64,000 nt of DNA from Icerya purchasi. Taxonomy: Eukaryota; Arthropoda; Insecta; Hemiptera; Monophlebidae. The notes beneath the pieces were generated by a model. It had not been told where the DNA came from. It made no database searches and saw only the letters and a list, made by a program, of their open reading frames with translations. The translations under genes and the position numbers were made by a program. How positions within the stretch are numbered: the stretch's first letter is position 1; every line of letters starts with the position of its first letter. Positions 1 to 12,391 of the stretch are shown piece after piece. The DNA lies in contig CM077115.1 in assembly GCA_039619475.1 (NCBI GenBank), positions 557,534,374 to 557,598,373 of the forward strand, written 5' to 3'.

Positions 1-149
1 AGACACGTGAAAAACAAGAAAAATGAAATCATAATCATAAGTAAAGAAGACAATTAAGGTGCAACAAAAAAAAAATATATATATATCAGAAACTTATCTT
101 GATTACTAATATTATTATTTTTATTATTTTTTACACCGCATTTTGCTAT

Positions 150-420
150 TCCTTTTTCTTTGATTTCCTTTGATTTCCTTTGATATACTTTCCATTAATT
201 TTATCAACATTTTTCTTCTTCCACATTGTCTTTCTTATATTGAACGTACGTAGCAAATTTTATCACAATTCCTAGTCCTGTAAGCCCTTTTTCTTGTTGT
301 TAATTTTGTTTTCAATTTTAGTAACCTAATAAATCATTTTCAGTGGTATTTCGTTAATTCCACCAAGTGCGATATTTGTTTCTTACGTGTGTACGTCTTA
401 ATTCCGTCTTTGATAATATT
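150..420 (-). mobile_element. Decayed copy of retrotransposon tail X
   Basis: This stretch aligns by eye, on the same strand, with the better preserved copy at 16712-17089. Shared blocks include a run reading as RTRNCDK-like residues, a KM(L/I)Y block and the closing LIKLMENI-like segment. Stops and indels break the frame throughout, so no protein is made. The tandem TTTGATTTCC units at about 160-182 lie at its 3' side. Retrotransposon origin is inferred from the poly(T) bordering the second copy; the protein family is not one I recognise. Confidence 0.55.
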
Positions 421-429
421 ATTTTAAAA

Positions 430-1680
430 CAGCTTTTTTGCAAAATTTTCCTTATTTTCGTTTTTTTTTTTTTTCGTTTGCTTCTCGCCGAATTTCAATT
501 CCGTATTTAATTCTAAACATTATTAGCGAGTCGAAATACAGCATTGAAACTTTTTGGGTCATGCACTTGTTTCAGTTCGTATCTTTTATGTTCTTTTAAT
601 GACATTATTCGCTTTATGTAATTCCGTGCGTAATATTTTCCTTAGCTTGCATTACTTGCTGTTTGGCCATATTTTTCTATATTTCTTTTTCAATGTTCTA
701 TATCTTTCATTTGAATTGTTTCCTTTACTTAGTTTGTAATACATATCTCTAATATGAATGAAATATTATAATAGTTTTCAACTCAGCCATGCACTCTTCA
801 TAGAATTTATTTGAAATTTTTTCATATTCGTTAGTAACTCATCTGCTCCTCTGTTATATCCCCTCCATAACATATGTACTATCATTTATATACCTTCTGT
901 TTATTAAACTTACGTTATTAAACTGCTTACCGTCATTTCTAAATGTGTAATTAATCGAATAATGATCCGAGATTTTTGAATAATATCTGCTCCCACTTTG
1001 CTCAAACAAATTTAATTAAACTAACGTCAGAGACACTGAAACATAACGTTAAATAAAGGTAGATTATTCCACCATACATACTATTACTTTTCCTGCATAC
1101 CCTACGCGCATTGCCCTCCTTGCACAATTACCCTTTTAACTACATTACGCGATCGGTATTTTGCAGGCACAAACGTACAAAACCTGTGCTAATACTTACA
1201 CTCTATTCGCTCTCCGTTCTCATGCACCACTTCCTTCATATCCATACACCGTACACTTGCATACTACCCAACCATCTCTTCACTTACACAACATAAAACC
1301 CACTTCAATTCTCTGCTGTACTACCCTACATATTCTCTGCCCTTTCTTCATTCATCTAATAACCTTGATCCCTACTAGCATACTGCTTAACTAATAATCG
1401 TACCATAACCCTTATTACACTTTTCTTTTTCACACCCCTACACCTATCGTTGACCAATAAAACCCCGTTAACCCGACCGCCTCTAACGTCCTATCAGTAT
1501 CACGTATTGTAACGCGACGACGGTTCGCTCTCTCGTCATGAACACAATCATACATCATTATCAGACTTCCAATACCTCTATATATTAAAATAGTAGTATA
1601 GATAGAAGTGTACCTAATACTAAAAGTAAAACTTACTTCTTAAATTATTAAACATATTATTTACGTTAACAACTATATAG
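430..1680. other. Non-coding stretch with a G-poor plus strand
   Basis: No domain is recognisable in any frame. Positions 1080-1450 are unusual: the plus strand is almost free of G and rich in CA, CT and TAC words, giving two short overlapping open frames that look compositional rather than coding. The block lies between the retrotransposon pieces at 150-420 and 1690-2290, so it may be internal sequence of the same decayed minus-strand element. Confidence 0.4.
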
Positions 1681-1689
1681 AACATACTT

Positions 1690-2290
1690 AATTTAATTTA
1701 ACTCATCTTCATCCTTAATTGGCGCTGTCCTTTCTTGTTCACTTTTTCTAGCGGATGATATTTTGTCTCTTTTTTTGTCCTCACGTATTTGTCGTTTAGT
1801 ATCCTAGCTGTTTGTTTTGTTAACCGAAATAGATTCTTACGGTACCTCGAGAGATTTTCGTTAATGTACTCTTTCAACGCACTTTCAGATTTAGTTCTGT
1901 CCCATATCGCGGTTCATCTTTCGTTTTTCCGCAAAAGTTCCTGTTTTAACTGAAATTAGTTTTGTCAGTTTTGTATTCTTATTGTTTATTCTATGCACAC
2001 TGCTATAATTAGACTTTCATTTTTTACCAATTTCAGCAACAATATTTATATTCGGTTTTCGATTACTTCTTCACTGATCCTATGTAATTCTATATTTTCG
2101 AGTCTTGTATATTGCTCTAACTTATTGATTGCGTTATTTAGCTATCTTATTTCTGTATCTTTTTTTTTTTTTTTCTGCACCTCTCCTATGAGAACCGTTA
2201 CCTATGCTCGTAATGCTTTTACTTCGAATATTTTATTCCCCTGTAATAGTTCCTCATATTTCTCCGGCAGATAGGAAATTGACTCTGTCA
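1690..2290 (-). pseudogene. Decayed retrotransposon ORF1 (coiled coil plus FP_C-like domain)
   Basis: Read on the minus strand, positions of about 2150-2040 encode a helical block with KLEQYTRLENIELH, the usual linker between coiled coil and RNA-binding domain in insect LINE ORF1 proteins. Positions 1880-1780 encode YINENLSRYRKNLFRLTKQ followed by KYVRTK. This matches the small C-terminal domain (FP_C type) shared by many insect retrotransposon ORF1 products, where the pattern is a Y-I-N/S-E-x-L helix, then K/R-rich residues and a Y/F-V-W/R-T-K strand. Such proteins bind retrotransposon RNA. Stops and frameshifts break the frame at several points. No endonuclease or reverse transcriptase is visible directly downstream, so the element is fragmentary. 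Confidence 0.6.
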
Positions 2291-2529
2291 GCTCTTTCAT
2301 ATGTCTTTTTTTATACTCTGTATTTCTTCGTAACACCAATTCTCGTCTACGTTTGTTTCTTCTAAATTATAGTTTTTTTTTCCGTTACTAAAAATTAAAA
2401 ATCGCTTTACTACTCCATTAAACAGTTGCGAATTATCATTGCAAAGATATAAACATACTACATATTCTTTTTTATATATTTTCAATAACCGGTATTCTTT
2501 TACTATAATAAAGTTTAGCACTGATCAAA

Positions 2530-5310
2530 ATGAAAGCATGAAGACTATTTTAATCTATTAAATTTAAAATATTATATTTCAATCGTAATAATGAATTTCG
2601 CTTAAAGTTTTAATTTTAATTAATAGCGCTCAACTGCCGCTTTACTATTTCCCCCCCTTTTAACCATTTCTCTTTCTATTAAACGACTCGTATTAGAAAT
2701 AAAATGTTTTAAAACTATTGATAAAACTCAGTACGCCACCGTTTGTTATTTGTATAAGATAACTAGATAATATTTCTGTAAATACTGACTGGCCAAACGC
2801 AATTAGTTGCCGATCTTTTATTTATATATATTTTTTTTTCCCCTTACGTTGACTATCATCGATAAGAAAAATAATAGGACAAACATCCATTAGTAAATGC
2901 CAGTACTACCCGCAAGATTTACTACTGAAACTGCGTTTCGAAAAAATATTTTTTATATTTTGTTTTTTATTTTTTTAAAAAATGTATACATATATTTTAT
3001 TTATTTAATTTTAGTCACGTTCCAATAAACCGTATACAGTACCGAAATCGTAAAAGTTTTAAACTTTATTACATTTTTCTTTGGTGGTTTATTAACTGTA
3101 TTATTTATAAATGAGCTCATTGTTTTTTTTTTGTTTTTTTTTTGTTTGTTTTCCGGTATGCTTGTTTAACCATGATAGTGATAAAAAGTGATTTAGACTT
3201 TTTTTGTTAATTTCACAGAAATATCAAGCTTGTTAGAAAGTCTGCAAATAAATAATCAAAATAGTTCATCGCTGAACGAGGAAAAAAATAAACTATACAC
3301 TATTCGAACTGTATTTGAATATGGGGCTATAAGTAAAAAAAGTCAGAATAATATGAAATGAAGAATTTTATACGTTTAAACGCCCATCTAGATGTGTTTT
3401 CATACTTTTGGTACTCGAAATGGGCAGAAAAATTTTAAATTTATTTTTACATGCTCGCGACATCCACAGGATATATGTATATATCGTGAGGTTCTAGAGA
3501 GGTGGTATTGTTTATTATCTACTATGCAGTAGCAAGAGAAAAATAAATCAATTAACCACCGCGTATATTACTTGTGAAATGTGTGTGCTGGTTAATAAAT
3601 TAAATTTTCTAGAGATTTCTGTACCTTTACACAGGACTAACGCAACACAACATTTTAGATATCTATTGATGTAAAAACATAATAAATCGAGTATGCTTTT
3701 TCGGGGAAACCAAGAGAATGTAATTCTTTGAACGAATTCAAAATCGTCATTACACTTTTTTTTTTTTTATTTAAACACATCTAAAATTGAGTCGCTTTTA
3801 TTATATTATTGGTTTTTGGCGATTCCAAACGTGTGCCAAAGAGGAGTTAAGTATATTTCGGAGGTTTTTTAAAATTCAAAACATCTGAAACGTAATAGAA
3901 AAAAGGGATTACGAGAGGAAAACTGTTACTGTATGATGTAGTTGGATTTTTACCCTTTGCGAAGTACTGTTTTTAATTATTATCGGAGGAGATGTTTATA
4001 ATATTGAGAAATTAATCGGATAACTAAACCCCTATCGCACATTTTCTACATTATCAGGCACTTCGTAGATCATTCGAAAACCATAACTGAATTAGTGACG
4101 TGAGGGACGACAGTGGTTAAGATGTCCAATCTCTCGTTAATTGAAATAACCGGTACTTCGAAATAAATCCAATTATGATTGGATTCGAAGAAAACCCGGA
4201 GCGAGTTAATTTTTAATTAGCTTAATAGCTGCTGAAATGTAAAAAGGAATGTCGTAGTGCGGTTAATAAATTATTTTAAAAATTTCGTTAATTTAAGCTG
4301 CTATTTACGATTTTCTTAATGAATTAAAAATCTGGACTTTACCTTTTTTGTTTTGTCCCGTGTACTATTTAAAAATTTTACGTGTCCTCTTCCGTTTATT
4401 GTTCCTTTTTCTTCTTTCTATTCACACTTTTAAAATTGCAAAATTCAGAAATTTCCTTTACTGTAATTTTAAAAAACTTTTTTCTTTTGGGTTTGATTTT
4501 TTTTTTTTTTCCTATTACCGATGAAAATGGTTCATATTTTATTTTTATTCTTCTTAGAAATTTTTGAAAATGTTAAATTGTAATAGTAAAGTAACATTGT
4601 AATATACTAGTTAAAGTGAATATTTACGAAAATAATTTTAAAAGTACTATTGTTACCGTGAAACGCAAATTCATGCACATTAGTATATTCAAATTTAACG
4701 TAAGACGACAGAATACTAACCTCCTTTGTAAAACTGATGGGATAGTGAAATATTTAGCAATTTTATTTTTCACACATTAGTTGAAAGTAGCGCGAATGAC
4801 TATAAGAATATTTTAAATATTTCTCTATGATAAATCTTAAAAAAATTAAAAAATTTCATTTATAATGTTGTTCTTTTTTTTTGATTTTTTTTTTGAGCAT
4901 AAAAAATTTCACTAAGTTGTCAAAACAGTTTAGAAAGGTATGCTAATAAACTTTAAAAGAAAGCTTTTTTTTTTTTCTTCTTTTTTTGGGGGGCCCAAAA
5001 TAGGAAGGAAAAAAGAAACCGTAAATTACACTCAGTTATATAACTCAGTAATAGTTCGCAAATTGTAATAGCTCACCAGTGGTCGAGTAAGAGTTGTTAA
5101 CGTGAAAGGGGAAATTAAGAATTTATCCGGTGGTTGATGTCACCAGCAAGATGAGATTAAGTTTTTCTTATACGTGGAAATTGGAAGACAACTAACATCT
5201 AGCGGAAGAAGATATACTGCAAACGATAGATCTCCTAGGGGGAATATGGTACGAAATATTTGTGCAGTGTGAACGCGAATTTTAAAATATTACGCTGATA
5301 TATTACTGAA
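2530..5310. other. AT-rich sequence without recognised features
   Basis: Only short chance frames occur, and several T tracts of 8-13 bases break the sequence. There are no recognisable domains, tRNA boxes, hairpins or repeats shared with other parts of the window. Confidence 0.5.
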
Positions 5311-5432
5311 TTATTTATCTAATATTAGTATGCTAAATTGGCCTTCATTTTTTATGTTTTTTAAAATATGTATGTACATAACGTACGCCATACGTATATT
5401 TATATATACTCGTATATATGTATATATATAAA

Positions 5433-5725
5433 ACTCGGCCATTTTGGACTCGCAAGGGGCTGGGCCCTTGACCCCTCTTGCTTTCGTTTCTGTCTCTTTC
5501 TCCTCCATACTTTGTATAAAATGATCAAAATTTACAACATAATTCTTACTGGCATCAACACAAAAAAAATAACATAATCACAAAAATCCTACCCTAACAT
5601 TTAACTTTCATTATATAAAATTAAGACATTGTTTCGTTGCATATTTCGTTACACAAAATTGGGACTTTTTTTTCTAATGGGGATAGCCTAAGAATTACGT
5701 TGTAATTAATATATATATATATATA
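5433..5725 (+). repeat. Unnamed repeat family B, copy 1
   Basis: The block begins ACTCGGCCATTTTGGACTCG and ends at GCCTAAGAATTACG followed by TTGTAATTAATATATAT. It matches 39031-39425 over nearly its full length in the same orientation; that copy carries about 100 bp extra near its 3' end. Its last 50 bp also form the arms of the palindrome at 20038-20227. Both full copies sit between (AT)n runs, as expected of an element that targets or creates TA-rich sites. It has no coding potential, so it is probably a non-autonomous DNA element; I cannot assign a superfamily. Confidence 0.65.
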
Positions 5726-5739
5726 TTAGTAATTGATTG

Positions 5740-8020
5740 AATCACTTTAATATTTAAAATATTTAAATGTACTTTTATTTTTTATTAAATAAATCGAACA
5801 AAAAAAGAAAAAAGAATTGCGGTTTAATTATTCCTATACAATTCTGCGTGTTTTTGAGTGTGTACTTTCCGATTCTTCGCCGTTAATGATGTTTCGAATT
5901 TTATTCGACTTGTTTGATTTAATTTTATTTAAAAATCGATAGTGTATTGAATATTTTGAATAATGCTCGTCTTCCAAAGACAGTTGCTAGAAAAATGTAA
6001 TGAACATTTTATTTATTTATTTCTTTATTTCTTTATTCGTTCATACAGTCGTGCTTTTGCCACTTACCGACTTTTAACATTTTATTTAGTGTTACTTAAT
6101 GTAGTGTTATTTAGCAATAATATTAAATGAAAAAATTTACGAACTTCGGCAATTTCTTTATATTGTAGTAATGTAATAAACGATCAATGTTGTTGTTTTT
6201 TTTTTTAAGAACATATTAATTATCGGTTATACGCTTTATCGTGCAAACCAAAAATTCACTGAAATTATGGGAAATGGTGGATATAAAATGATAAATATCT
6301 CAGCAGTCATTTGGACACACGAACTACTTCAATTTTCTTTTTCTTTTTAGTGGAACATTGCAAAATAATCTAAGCAAGTTGATAAAAAGAATTTTTTTTT
6401 AGGTTGTACACTTTTAGCCTCCGTTATTAGTTGTGTTAATTTTGTATATCATCCTAGAGTTGTTCTGGTTGTAACATTTAATCGCGAGAAGCTGGCAACT
6501 TATGTGAGCGATCCTTAGAGCCTTGAAATCTATTTTTTTTTCTCTTTTTTGTTTCTCTTTCCTGTTTCCTTTCGTGGATTATCTCTTATTCATGTTGTTA
6601 GTTAATCGACAATCGTTGACAAGTTTAAAAAAAATATTTACTGTGTACTTTTTTTTATAAGCCCGTATTTTCCGATTATATTTTTTCCCTGAAATAATTT
6701 CCTAAAAAATTATACTTTTTATAAGTAATTCTTTATTGCTAAATTTTTGATCAAATGTACGCGATATTAATTTTGCACGGCTTTTTTAATGGAAAATCCG
6801 CAAGTGCATACGTGCAGAAAGGATGTTTGAAAAACCCCTGTTGCTGTTGGATAGCTCCCTTTTGTACGAAACTTCTCTCAACCAACCCTGATTACCCTTT
6901 GCTGCGATTGGTTCATCTGTTTTAGCCCCTTATTGCACTACACCGGTCACTCTACCTCTTTTATGCTACTATATTAAAAACGTCATTAAAATTTTAATAA
7001 ACCGAACCAATTTCTAAAGAAATTTGTGCTAAATCAGTGTCATGCGTGAATCGGTGTGTGAGGAGAATAAGTATGCTCAATTAATTTGCTATAAATATAC
7101 ACGGAAAAAAAGAAAAAAAGAAAAAAAAGAAGATGTTTATCGTGCGATACGTGTAATCAGCGTGTTTGAAATTCTTTACGAAATTTATGGCCTAGAATAT
7201 GTTTTTTTTTTTTATATACCATTAATTCAATATCATCTCGACAATAAATTACAATTTCTGTGTCATTTGTTAAAGTTATACCTCTCTCGCCTATTCGATT
7301 ATATATGTTTATATATTTTTCCTTCTTCTCTCTCTTTTTCTCTCCATTTCTGAATTATTACGGTAATTGTAAGAGATGTTTAATTTAAAAAAAAAAAAAA
7401 AAAAAGATGAAAAAATAAAACAAATAATTTATACGTTACCTGTTGCGTTGTAGTAAAAAAGAAGTGGCGGTGAATTTGGATGGTATTGTTCCGGCGAAAA
7501 AATGTAGATATCGCAACTGGGTCGGCCAAATTCACGGATAGACCCGTATTTTAAAAATTTAAATAACTGCAACAATCGCGAAATTTAAGCGGCTGGCAGA
7601 GTTTAAAAATTATATTTCGAATAAATCGCTTCTTCGAAAAATTACAAAAAATAAATATAAAATTTAAAGAGGGAAAAAAATAAATAAAAAAAGATTTAAA
7701 AAAACCGAAAACGAAATATTCGCCGTGGTTTACGGTAGATATATCGGGTGATTTCGTGTTAAGCGTAAAAGCGTATGCGGAAGAGATTACGACATGATAG
7801 TTAAGTGGAAGACTGTCGACGATTGAACACCGATTGTAGGAATAAATTTCGAGTGAGGAATATTTGTACTGGCTCGCTCAGCGGTCCGTGCTTATCGATA
7901 TGTGATAATAGAGATGAAGTCGATACCGGAGAGCCAGAACGAGTTCTTTTTGACGACTGAAGACGAGTAACCGATGGCCGGACTTGCTGGACAAACGCGA
8001 AATAATCAGGAAAAGAAACG
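5740..8020. other. AT-rich sequence without recognised genes
   Basis: This interval contains TTTATTTC tandem words at about 6010-6045, a 20-base A tract near 7387 and many T tracts. The longest open frame (7042-7353) is low-complexity, rich in K and aromatic residues, and shows no domain. Composition becomes more balanced from about 7700 onward. Confidence 0.45.
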
Positions 8021-8024
8021 AAGA

Positions 8025-8285
8025 ATCTGCTCAGACCTTGGCCTTCTTCGTTCTGTAGACAGACAGTAGTCCGATCCGATTCACTTCAACTGCATTCGGA
8101 ACTCCTCCACCATTATTTACTCCGTCCTGGAGTTCTGGAGCTGGAACCTGTCTCTCTGCATTCGCTCGAATTACACCTTGTCCAGTCCACTTTAAAAGTA
8201 TCACCCTTCCCAACGCCGATACCCAGCCACCAGCTCTACCAACACGCCGTTTATTATCACTCGCGTACAGGTATGATCGGGATTC
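8025..8285. other. GC-balanced, exon-like block
   Basis: This block stands out from the surrounding A/T tracts by its balanced composition. On the plus strand it ends in GCGTACAG|GTATGATCG, a good 5' splice-site match, so it could be a non-coding first exon. On the minus strand, codons stay open from about 8265 to the stop near 8031 (around 78 codons) without a good ATG. No domain is recognised. It may equally be chance; there is no neighbouring exon I can connect to it. Confidence 0.2.
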
Positions 8286-8336
8286 GGCGTTATTATTATT
8301 CCATTTTAAACACTTTAACGAAGTTTCGTATCATTT

Positions 8337-8367
<31 letters not shown>

Positions 8368-9130
8368 TTATTCTTAAAACACAAAAACGGCGGGAAAATA
8401 TATGAAAAAAAAACAAAAAAAAACAAAAAAAAAACGAAAAAATCGTTACCATATTCCATTTATAGCCCCGTTTACTTTAAATATTCTCGAAATATCTTAA
8501 TTATTCTTTCAACAAACTTCCAACGTATACAGATTGCGTGAGTGAAGTACGAGCACCGACTAAGAGTAGGCGAAAATATTAATATTAATATTAATATAAT
8601 GTAGGTTACGAAAATTCGAACGTTGAAAGAACCCAATTGTCCTTCTATTTTACCGTTTTTTCTCTACCTTTTCGGTTCGTTGTTCAGTTATCACTGATCA
8701 CGTTGAAAATAGGACCTGGAATATTTTTTTGGACATCATCTTTTCGAATACGGAGTGTTGAAAAATAATAACAATAAAAAAAAAAAAAAAAAAAAAAATC
8801 CATTTTTTAAACGTACGTCATGAATTATTTGTAGGCCGTAATTTTGTGACACGTGCGCTTCAACGGATGGTACTATTTACTCTTGTGCTTCATATTATTC
8901 GATCCCTATTAACGGTGAGATTTTGAGAAAATTTGTCCTATAGAATACTGTAGTTCAGTTATGAAAAAAAATTGAAACATTGATTTTTACGGATAGGTTT
9001 TTTGATTATATATTTTTTTTTCTATTTAGAATATTGCATTTTTCGTAATAGTATTAAAATATAAAAATTGAAAAAAATTAAAGAAATACTTTATTGTTCT
9101 ACGTTAATTTAAAATTGAAACGCAAAATAC
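8286..9130. other. AT-rich spacer with long homopolymers
   Basis: Holds a T run of about 28 bases at 8339-8366, a mixed A/C tract near 8405-8445 and an A run of about 23 bases near 8777-8799. These could be old retroposon tails, but no body sequence is recognisable beside them. Confidence 0.4.
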
Positions 9131-9138
9131 AGGTAATT

Positions 9139-9245
9139 TTTTTTTGTTTATTTATTTTTTTAATTAATTTTAACGTGCCGTATGCAGCGACTAGGCTAAA
9201 GGCACGGCAAAAGATGCACTATAGTAATGGTAATAGATGTGTCTC
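9139..9245 (-). mobile_element. LINE 3' end fragment with poly(A) tail
   Basis: On the minus strand a sequence containing TTTAGCCTAG between the arms CGTGCC and GGCACG runs into an A-rich tail (T-rich on the plus strand at about 9139-9162). The layout, hairpin then short AT linker then poly(A), matches the 3' ends at 27931-27972, 31734-31775 and 40786-40827. The similarity in the loop is short, so family membership is tentative. Confidence 0.4.
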
Positions 9246-9629
9246 TTTAAAAAATCTGAAATAGTCTTTCATCATAGGCGAGAAGGTCTGTAAGTGATTT
9301 TTTAGCTTCAACGAATTTCTAGATTATTTAAGGAAATATTATTGATGCCTGTCATTTTTATCTACGTTTATTTATTTTTTAATTTTTTCTATGTAAGAAA
9401 GCAAAACATGTTCATTTCAAAGACAATAATTTTTTCTTTAAAAAAGCAAAGAATTTTTTGCGACAAACATTATTTGTGTGCGTTCTACACCGGTTGTTGC
9501 AGCTTGTTGCCAATTTCGTTTTTATTGTATTACGTATGAGAATTATTGTATAGATGTAACACGTTCCTTTAATTTCATCATTTTCTTCAAAATCTCCTTC
9601 ACAAATCGTAACTACACCGCAATAATACT

Positions 9630-10455
9630 ACCAATTCTATCTTTCCTTCACACATGTGCACCTTTATTGATGATGCGAGGAATTCTGGTGATTTTGGAGC
9701 CTCTTTCATTTCTTTGAATCTTCCAGACTTTCTTCCTCTTGCTCAATATTTACAGCTGAACTGATGGCTAGCCTACCGTTTATTATTTATATTTCTAATT
9801 ATTTCGTTATTTCTGACTTCGTAAGAAGTTCTCTTCCTCTTCCAACGCATTCTGTGACTTAATCGTTCTTCCTATACGATATTGTATTCTTCTCTATTCG
9901 CTACATTCCATTTAAAATTTGCAATGGGTTTTTAGTTATGTAGGTATGGTAAGCAATGAAATGGCGAATTTTCTGGCTGGAGTTTCCGCTTCCTTACATG
10001 CTTTCTTTTCTACAATTTCAGTTTAACCTCCTTTCTGTTTGTGACAAAGGTCTAGTTTATAGATTCTGGGGTATCCTTTGTTTCGGTCTTCTCGAATAAA
10101 CTATCTATGTCTGTCCAGCCTAATCTCCCTTGAAAATTATGCTTCTATGATTTTCCTTTACTTCAACGTTCTGCTATCGTTCCTATTTCATCTTTTCGCT
10201 TTCGTCTTTCCCTGTAACATTTTCTCTTTGTTATACCTTTATTCGAACGATGAAGTTTTCTGTGACTTCAACTACATCCTCTTTAAATGCCCTTCTCTCA
10301 AATTCGCTGAACGTGAAAATTGACATCCTGACGAGAACAAGTTTTCAATTTTACTGATTCACCCTTTTGTTTTTAGCTTATTTGTTTTTAGCTTATTTGT
10401 TTTGTTTAACCCCGTTGCTCGTAATCTTGTAAGTCAAAGAAAAAAAAAAACTTTT
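9630..10455 (+). pseudogene. Decayed RNase H and C-terminal end of a LINE
   Basis: In shifting plus-strand frames the remains of an RNase H domain can be followed. SSSCSIFTAEL around 9722-9765 corresponds to the block holding the catalytic Glu in the intact copy at 22610-23326. VSNEMANFLAGVSASL around 9950-10000 corresponds to the C-terminal GNE..D block. Further on, EVFCDFNYILFKCPSL near 10250-10300 matches the C-x-D-x-(D/N)-(H/Y)-x2-F-x-C motif that ends these ORF2 proteins. An A run at about 10440-10451 probably marks the 3' tail. The tandem 15-bp unit ending in AGCTTATTTG lies just upstream of it. Many stops and indels make this an old copy. Confidence 0.6.
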
Positions 10456-10459
10456 TTAC

Positions 10460-10810
10460 TGAAATTATCATGGCAACCGGGTCAGTTAACGACCCGATGA
10501 AAATGTAGAACTCTGATGTTGATTACGATTAAGGATTTTCTCTTCACACTACGATCACCCGCTACTGTGCGGTAGAGTCAACGAGACAAATTCTTAACTA
10601 TTTTTTAAATAGTAGTTTCTTTCTATATAAATTATGGGGAAGTTAAATGTTTTCGATAATCTGAGAAATAATGACTTTTTATGATTTATTTTTAATGGTT
10701 CGATTAACTGATCTGTACTCCGTTTTCCTAAATGTTAAAAGTAAAAATAACGTAAATAATAAATTAAAAACAATAAAGCAAATATCATTAATAAGAATAA
10801 ATGTAAAATA
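10460..10810. other. Spacer between two LINE remnants
   Basis: AT-rich, with no open frame of note. A short palindromic GGGTCAGTTAACGACCC lies near 10479-10496; nothing else is recognisable. Confidence 0.4.
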
Positions 10811-10814
10811 AAAG

Positions 10815-12140
10815 TTGGCACAGCGAATGTTAGAACACTTAAAAGAGAAGAAAACCTATCAGTACTACGAGTAGAAGAAGCTTTTCGCAAAACGGACATT
10901 CAAATTCTAGATCTGTTAGAAATTCGAAGAACAGGCGAAAAAATTATAATTACGCAAAAAGAAAATTTATTTTGTTACACTGGGAACAGTATGGGATGAA
11001 GAGTAGTAGGTTTCTTAATAAAACCAAACTATATAAATAAATCGAGAGAATTTAGGGTAATTAACGATAGGATGGTCATTCTAAAAATTAATATAAATAA
11101 CACTCAATTCAACGTTATCCAAGTATATGCTCCGACCTCCTTGACCGAAGAAAAAGAAGAAAAAAAAAAAAGAAAAAAAAATAGAGGAATTCTATGGAAT
11201 GTTAAATAATACAATAAACGAACTTAGAATAAATGATAATAATTTAATATTAATGGGAGATTGGAATAGTCAAATTGGACAAAGGAATAAGGGAGAAAAA
11301 AACATAATGGGTAACTTTGGTCATGACAAATGAAACGAAAGAGGATGGAGATTAATAAGGTTCTGCCAGCAATTTAACTATAAAATAATAAATAGTTTAT
11401 TTAAAAAGAGGAAGGGAAAACCATGGATATCGCCAAAACATGAATATAAACTATTAACCGATTATATATTAGATCCTGAAAATAAAAATAATAAAATAAC
11501 TAATTACGAAGTTTACAGCATGAACTAATTTAACTTTCATACTGACCATAACTCACTATTACAATAAGGTTCAATAGACGAATAAATAATAAGATACATA
11601 ATAAGGAAAGATACAATAAAATTAATTCTGCGTTATACAAAAATAAAACAGATGAACTAGTTGAAAAAATAAACTATCCAGATGACTACGACATTAATAG
11701 ATTATATAATAACATATCAAAAACAATAATAACCGCTATATCACAATCAGCCGACGACTTCGATCAAAAAATAAACAACATGATGCAACAACACATCAAG
11801 ATGTAATTAACCTATATAAGAATAGGGCTGCAATTATAAAAATAAGAAACAAAACGTTCAAGGATAAAATCGAATTAAATCTAATTTCCAAATTGTTAAG
11901 GAAGGACATAAGAAATAAGAATGAACTCAAGAAAAATGAAATAATAAAAGCAACATTAGAAGGGAGTAAAAATATTAAGAAACTAAACAAACAACTAAGT
12001 ATAGGTACCCGTGGAATTTATACTTGGTAAATTCTATAGGTAAAAAAATATACGACAGAAAAGAGATAAATTAATTAATAACGAACTACTATAGGGAATC
12101 GAAAACAATTTTCGAACCAGGGCCCGAATTACTAATTAAC
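10815..12140 (+). pseudogene. LINE Z, endonuclease half (decayed)
   Basis: The plus strand reads, with frameshifts, as an AP-type endonuclease of a LINE ORF2. In order there are VGTANVRTLKREEN near 10816 (the N-terminal N-V-R-T-L motif), a LLEIRRTGEK segment where families have the catalytic Glu, NVIQVYAPTS near 11115, LILMGDWNSQIGQRNKG near 11250 (the D-x-N motif), LLTDYIL near 11455 and FHTDHNSLL near 11535 (the D-H motif). The linker then continues to about 12120. Several stops and a long A insertion near 11160 inactivate it. The reverse transcriptase that should follow reappears at 17090 on the same strand, so the element was split by the insertions between. Confidence 0.75.
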
Positions 12141-12146
12141 AATTTC

Positions 12147-12281
12147 TTTCTTTTTTTTTTTTTTTAAATAATTTGCGGGTCCCACAAGGGGGCACTAGCC
12201 CGTCTGTGGGTTCCCAACATAATTATATATCATTTATTTGTACAATATAACATCATCTAAAATAATATTTCCTATTAAAAT
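12147..12281 (-). mobile_element. LINE tail Y, 3' end (left part, split by insertion)
   Basis: On the minus strand this is the end of a retroposon: a sequence with the nested hairpin at 12177-12213 (arms CCCACA/TGTGGG enclosing GGGC-TAGT-GCCC), then about 15 A and GAAAGAAA. The rest of the element continues on the other side of the full-length LINE, at 16571-16711, because the duplicated target sequence lies inside it. No coding sequence remains, so its family is unknown. Confidence 0.5.
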
Positions 12282-12294
12282 ACCTTAATATGAT
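12282..12294. repeat. Target-site duplication of full-length LINE, left copy
   Basis: The 13 bases ACCTTAATATGAT recur exactly at 16558-16570. They bracket the element at 12295-16557, as expected from staggered cleavage during target-primed reverse transcription. The left copy merges with the (GAT)n tail, so its inner edge is uncertain by a few bases. Confidence 0.85.
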
Positions 12295-12391
12295 GATGAT
12301 GATATCCCCTCGATTCCGAGTATGGATTCCCGTCTTTTATTGATGAGTCCTTAGGTGGCTAATCAAGCCAATCCTGGCACCTCAGACCTTT

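Noticed and set aside
1111..1394. Overlapping Leu/His/Thr-rich frames
   Set aside because: Explained by the G-poor composition of the tract, which removes stop codons in some frames.
10760..12140. Host DNase or AP endonuclease gene
   Set aside because: Motif order and linker match LINE endonucleases, with reverse transcriptase found downstream on the same strand.
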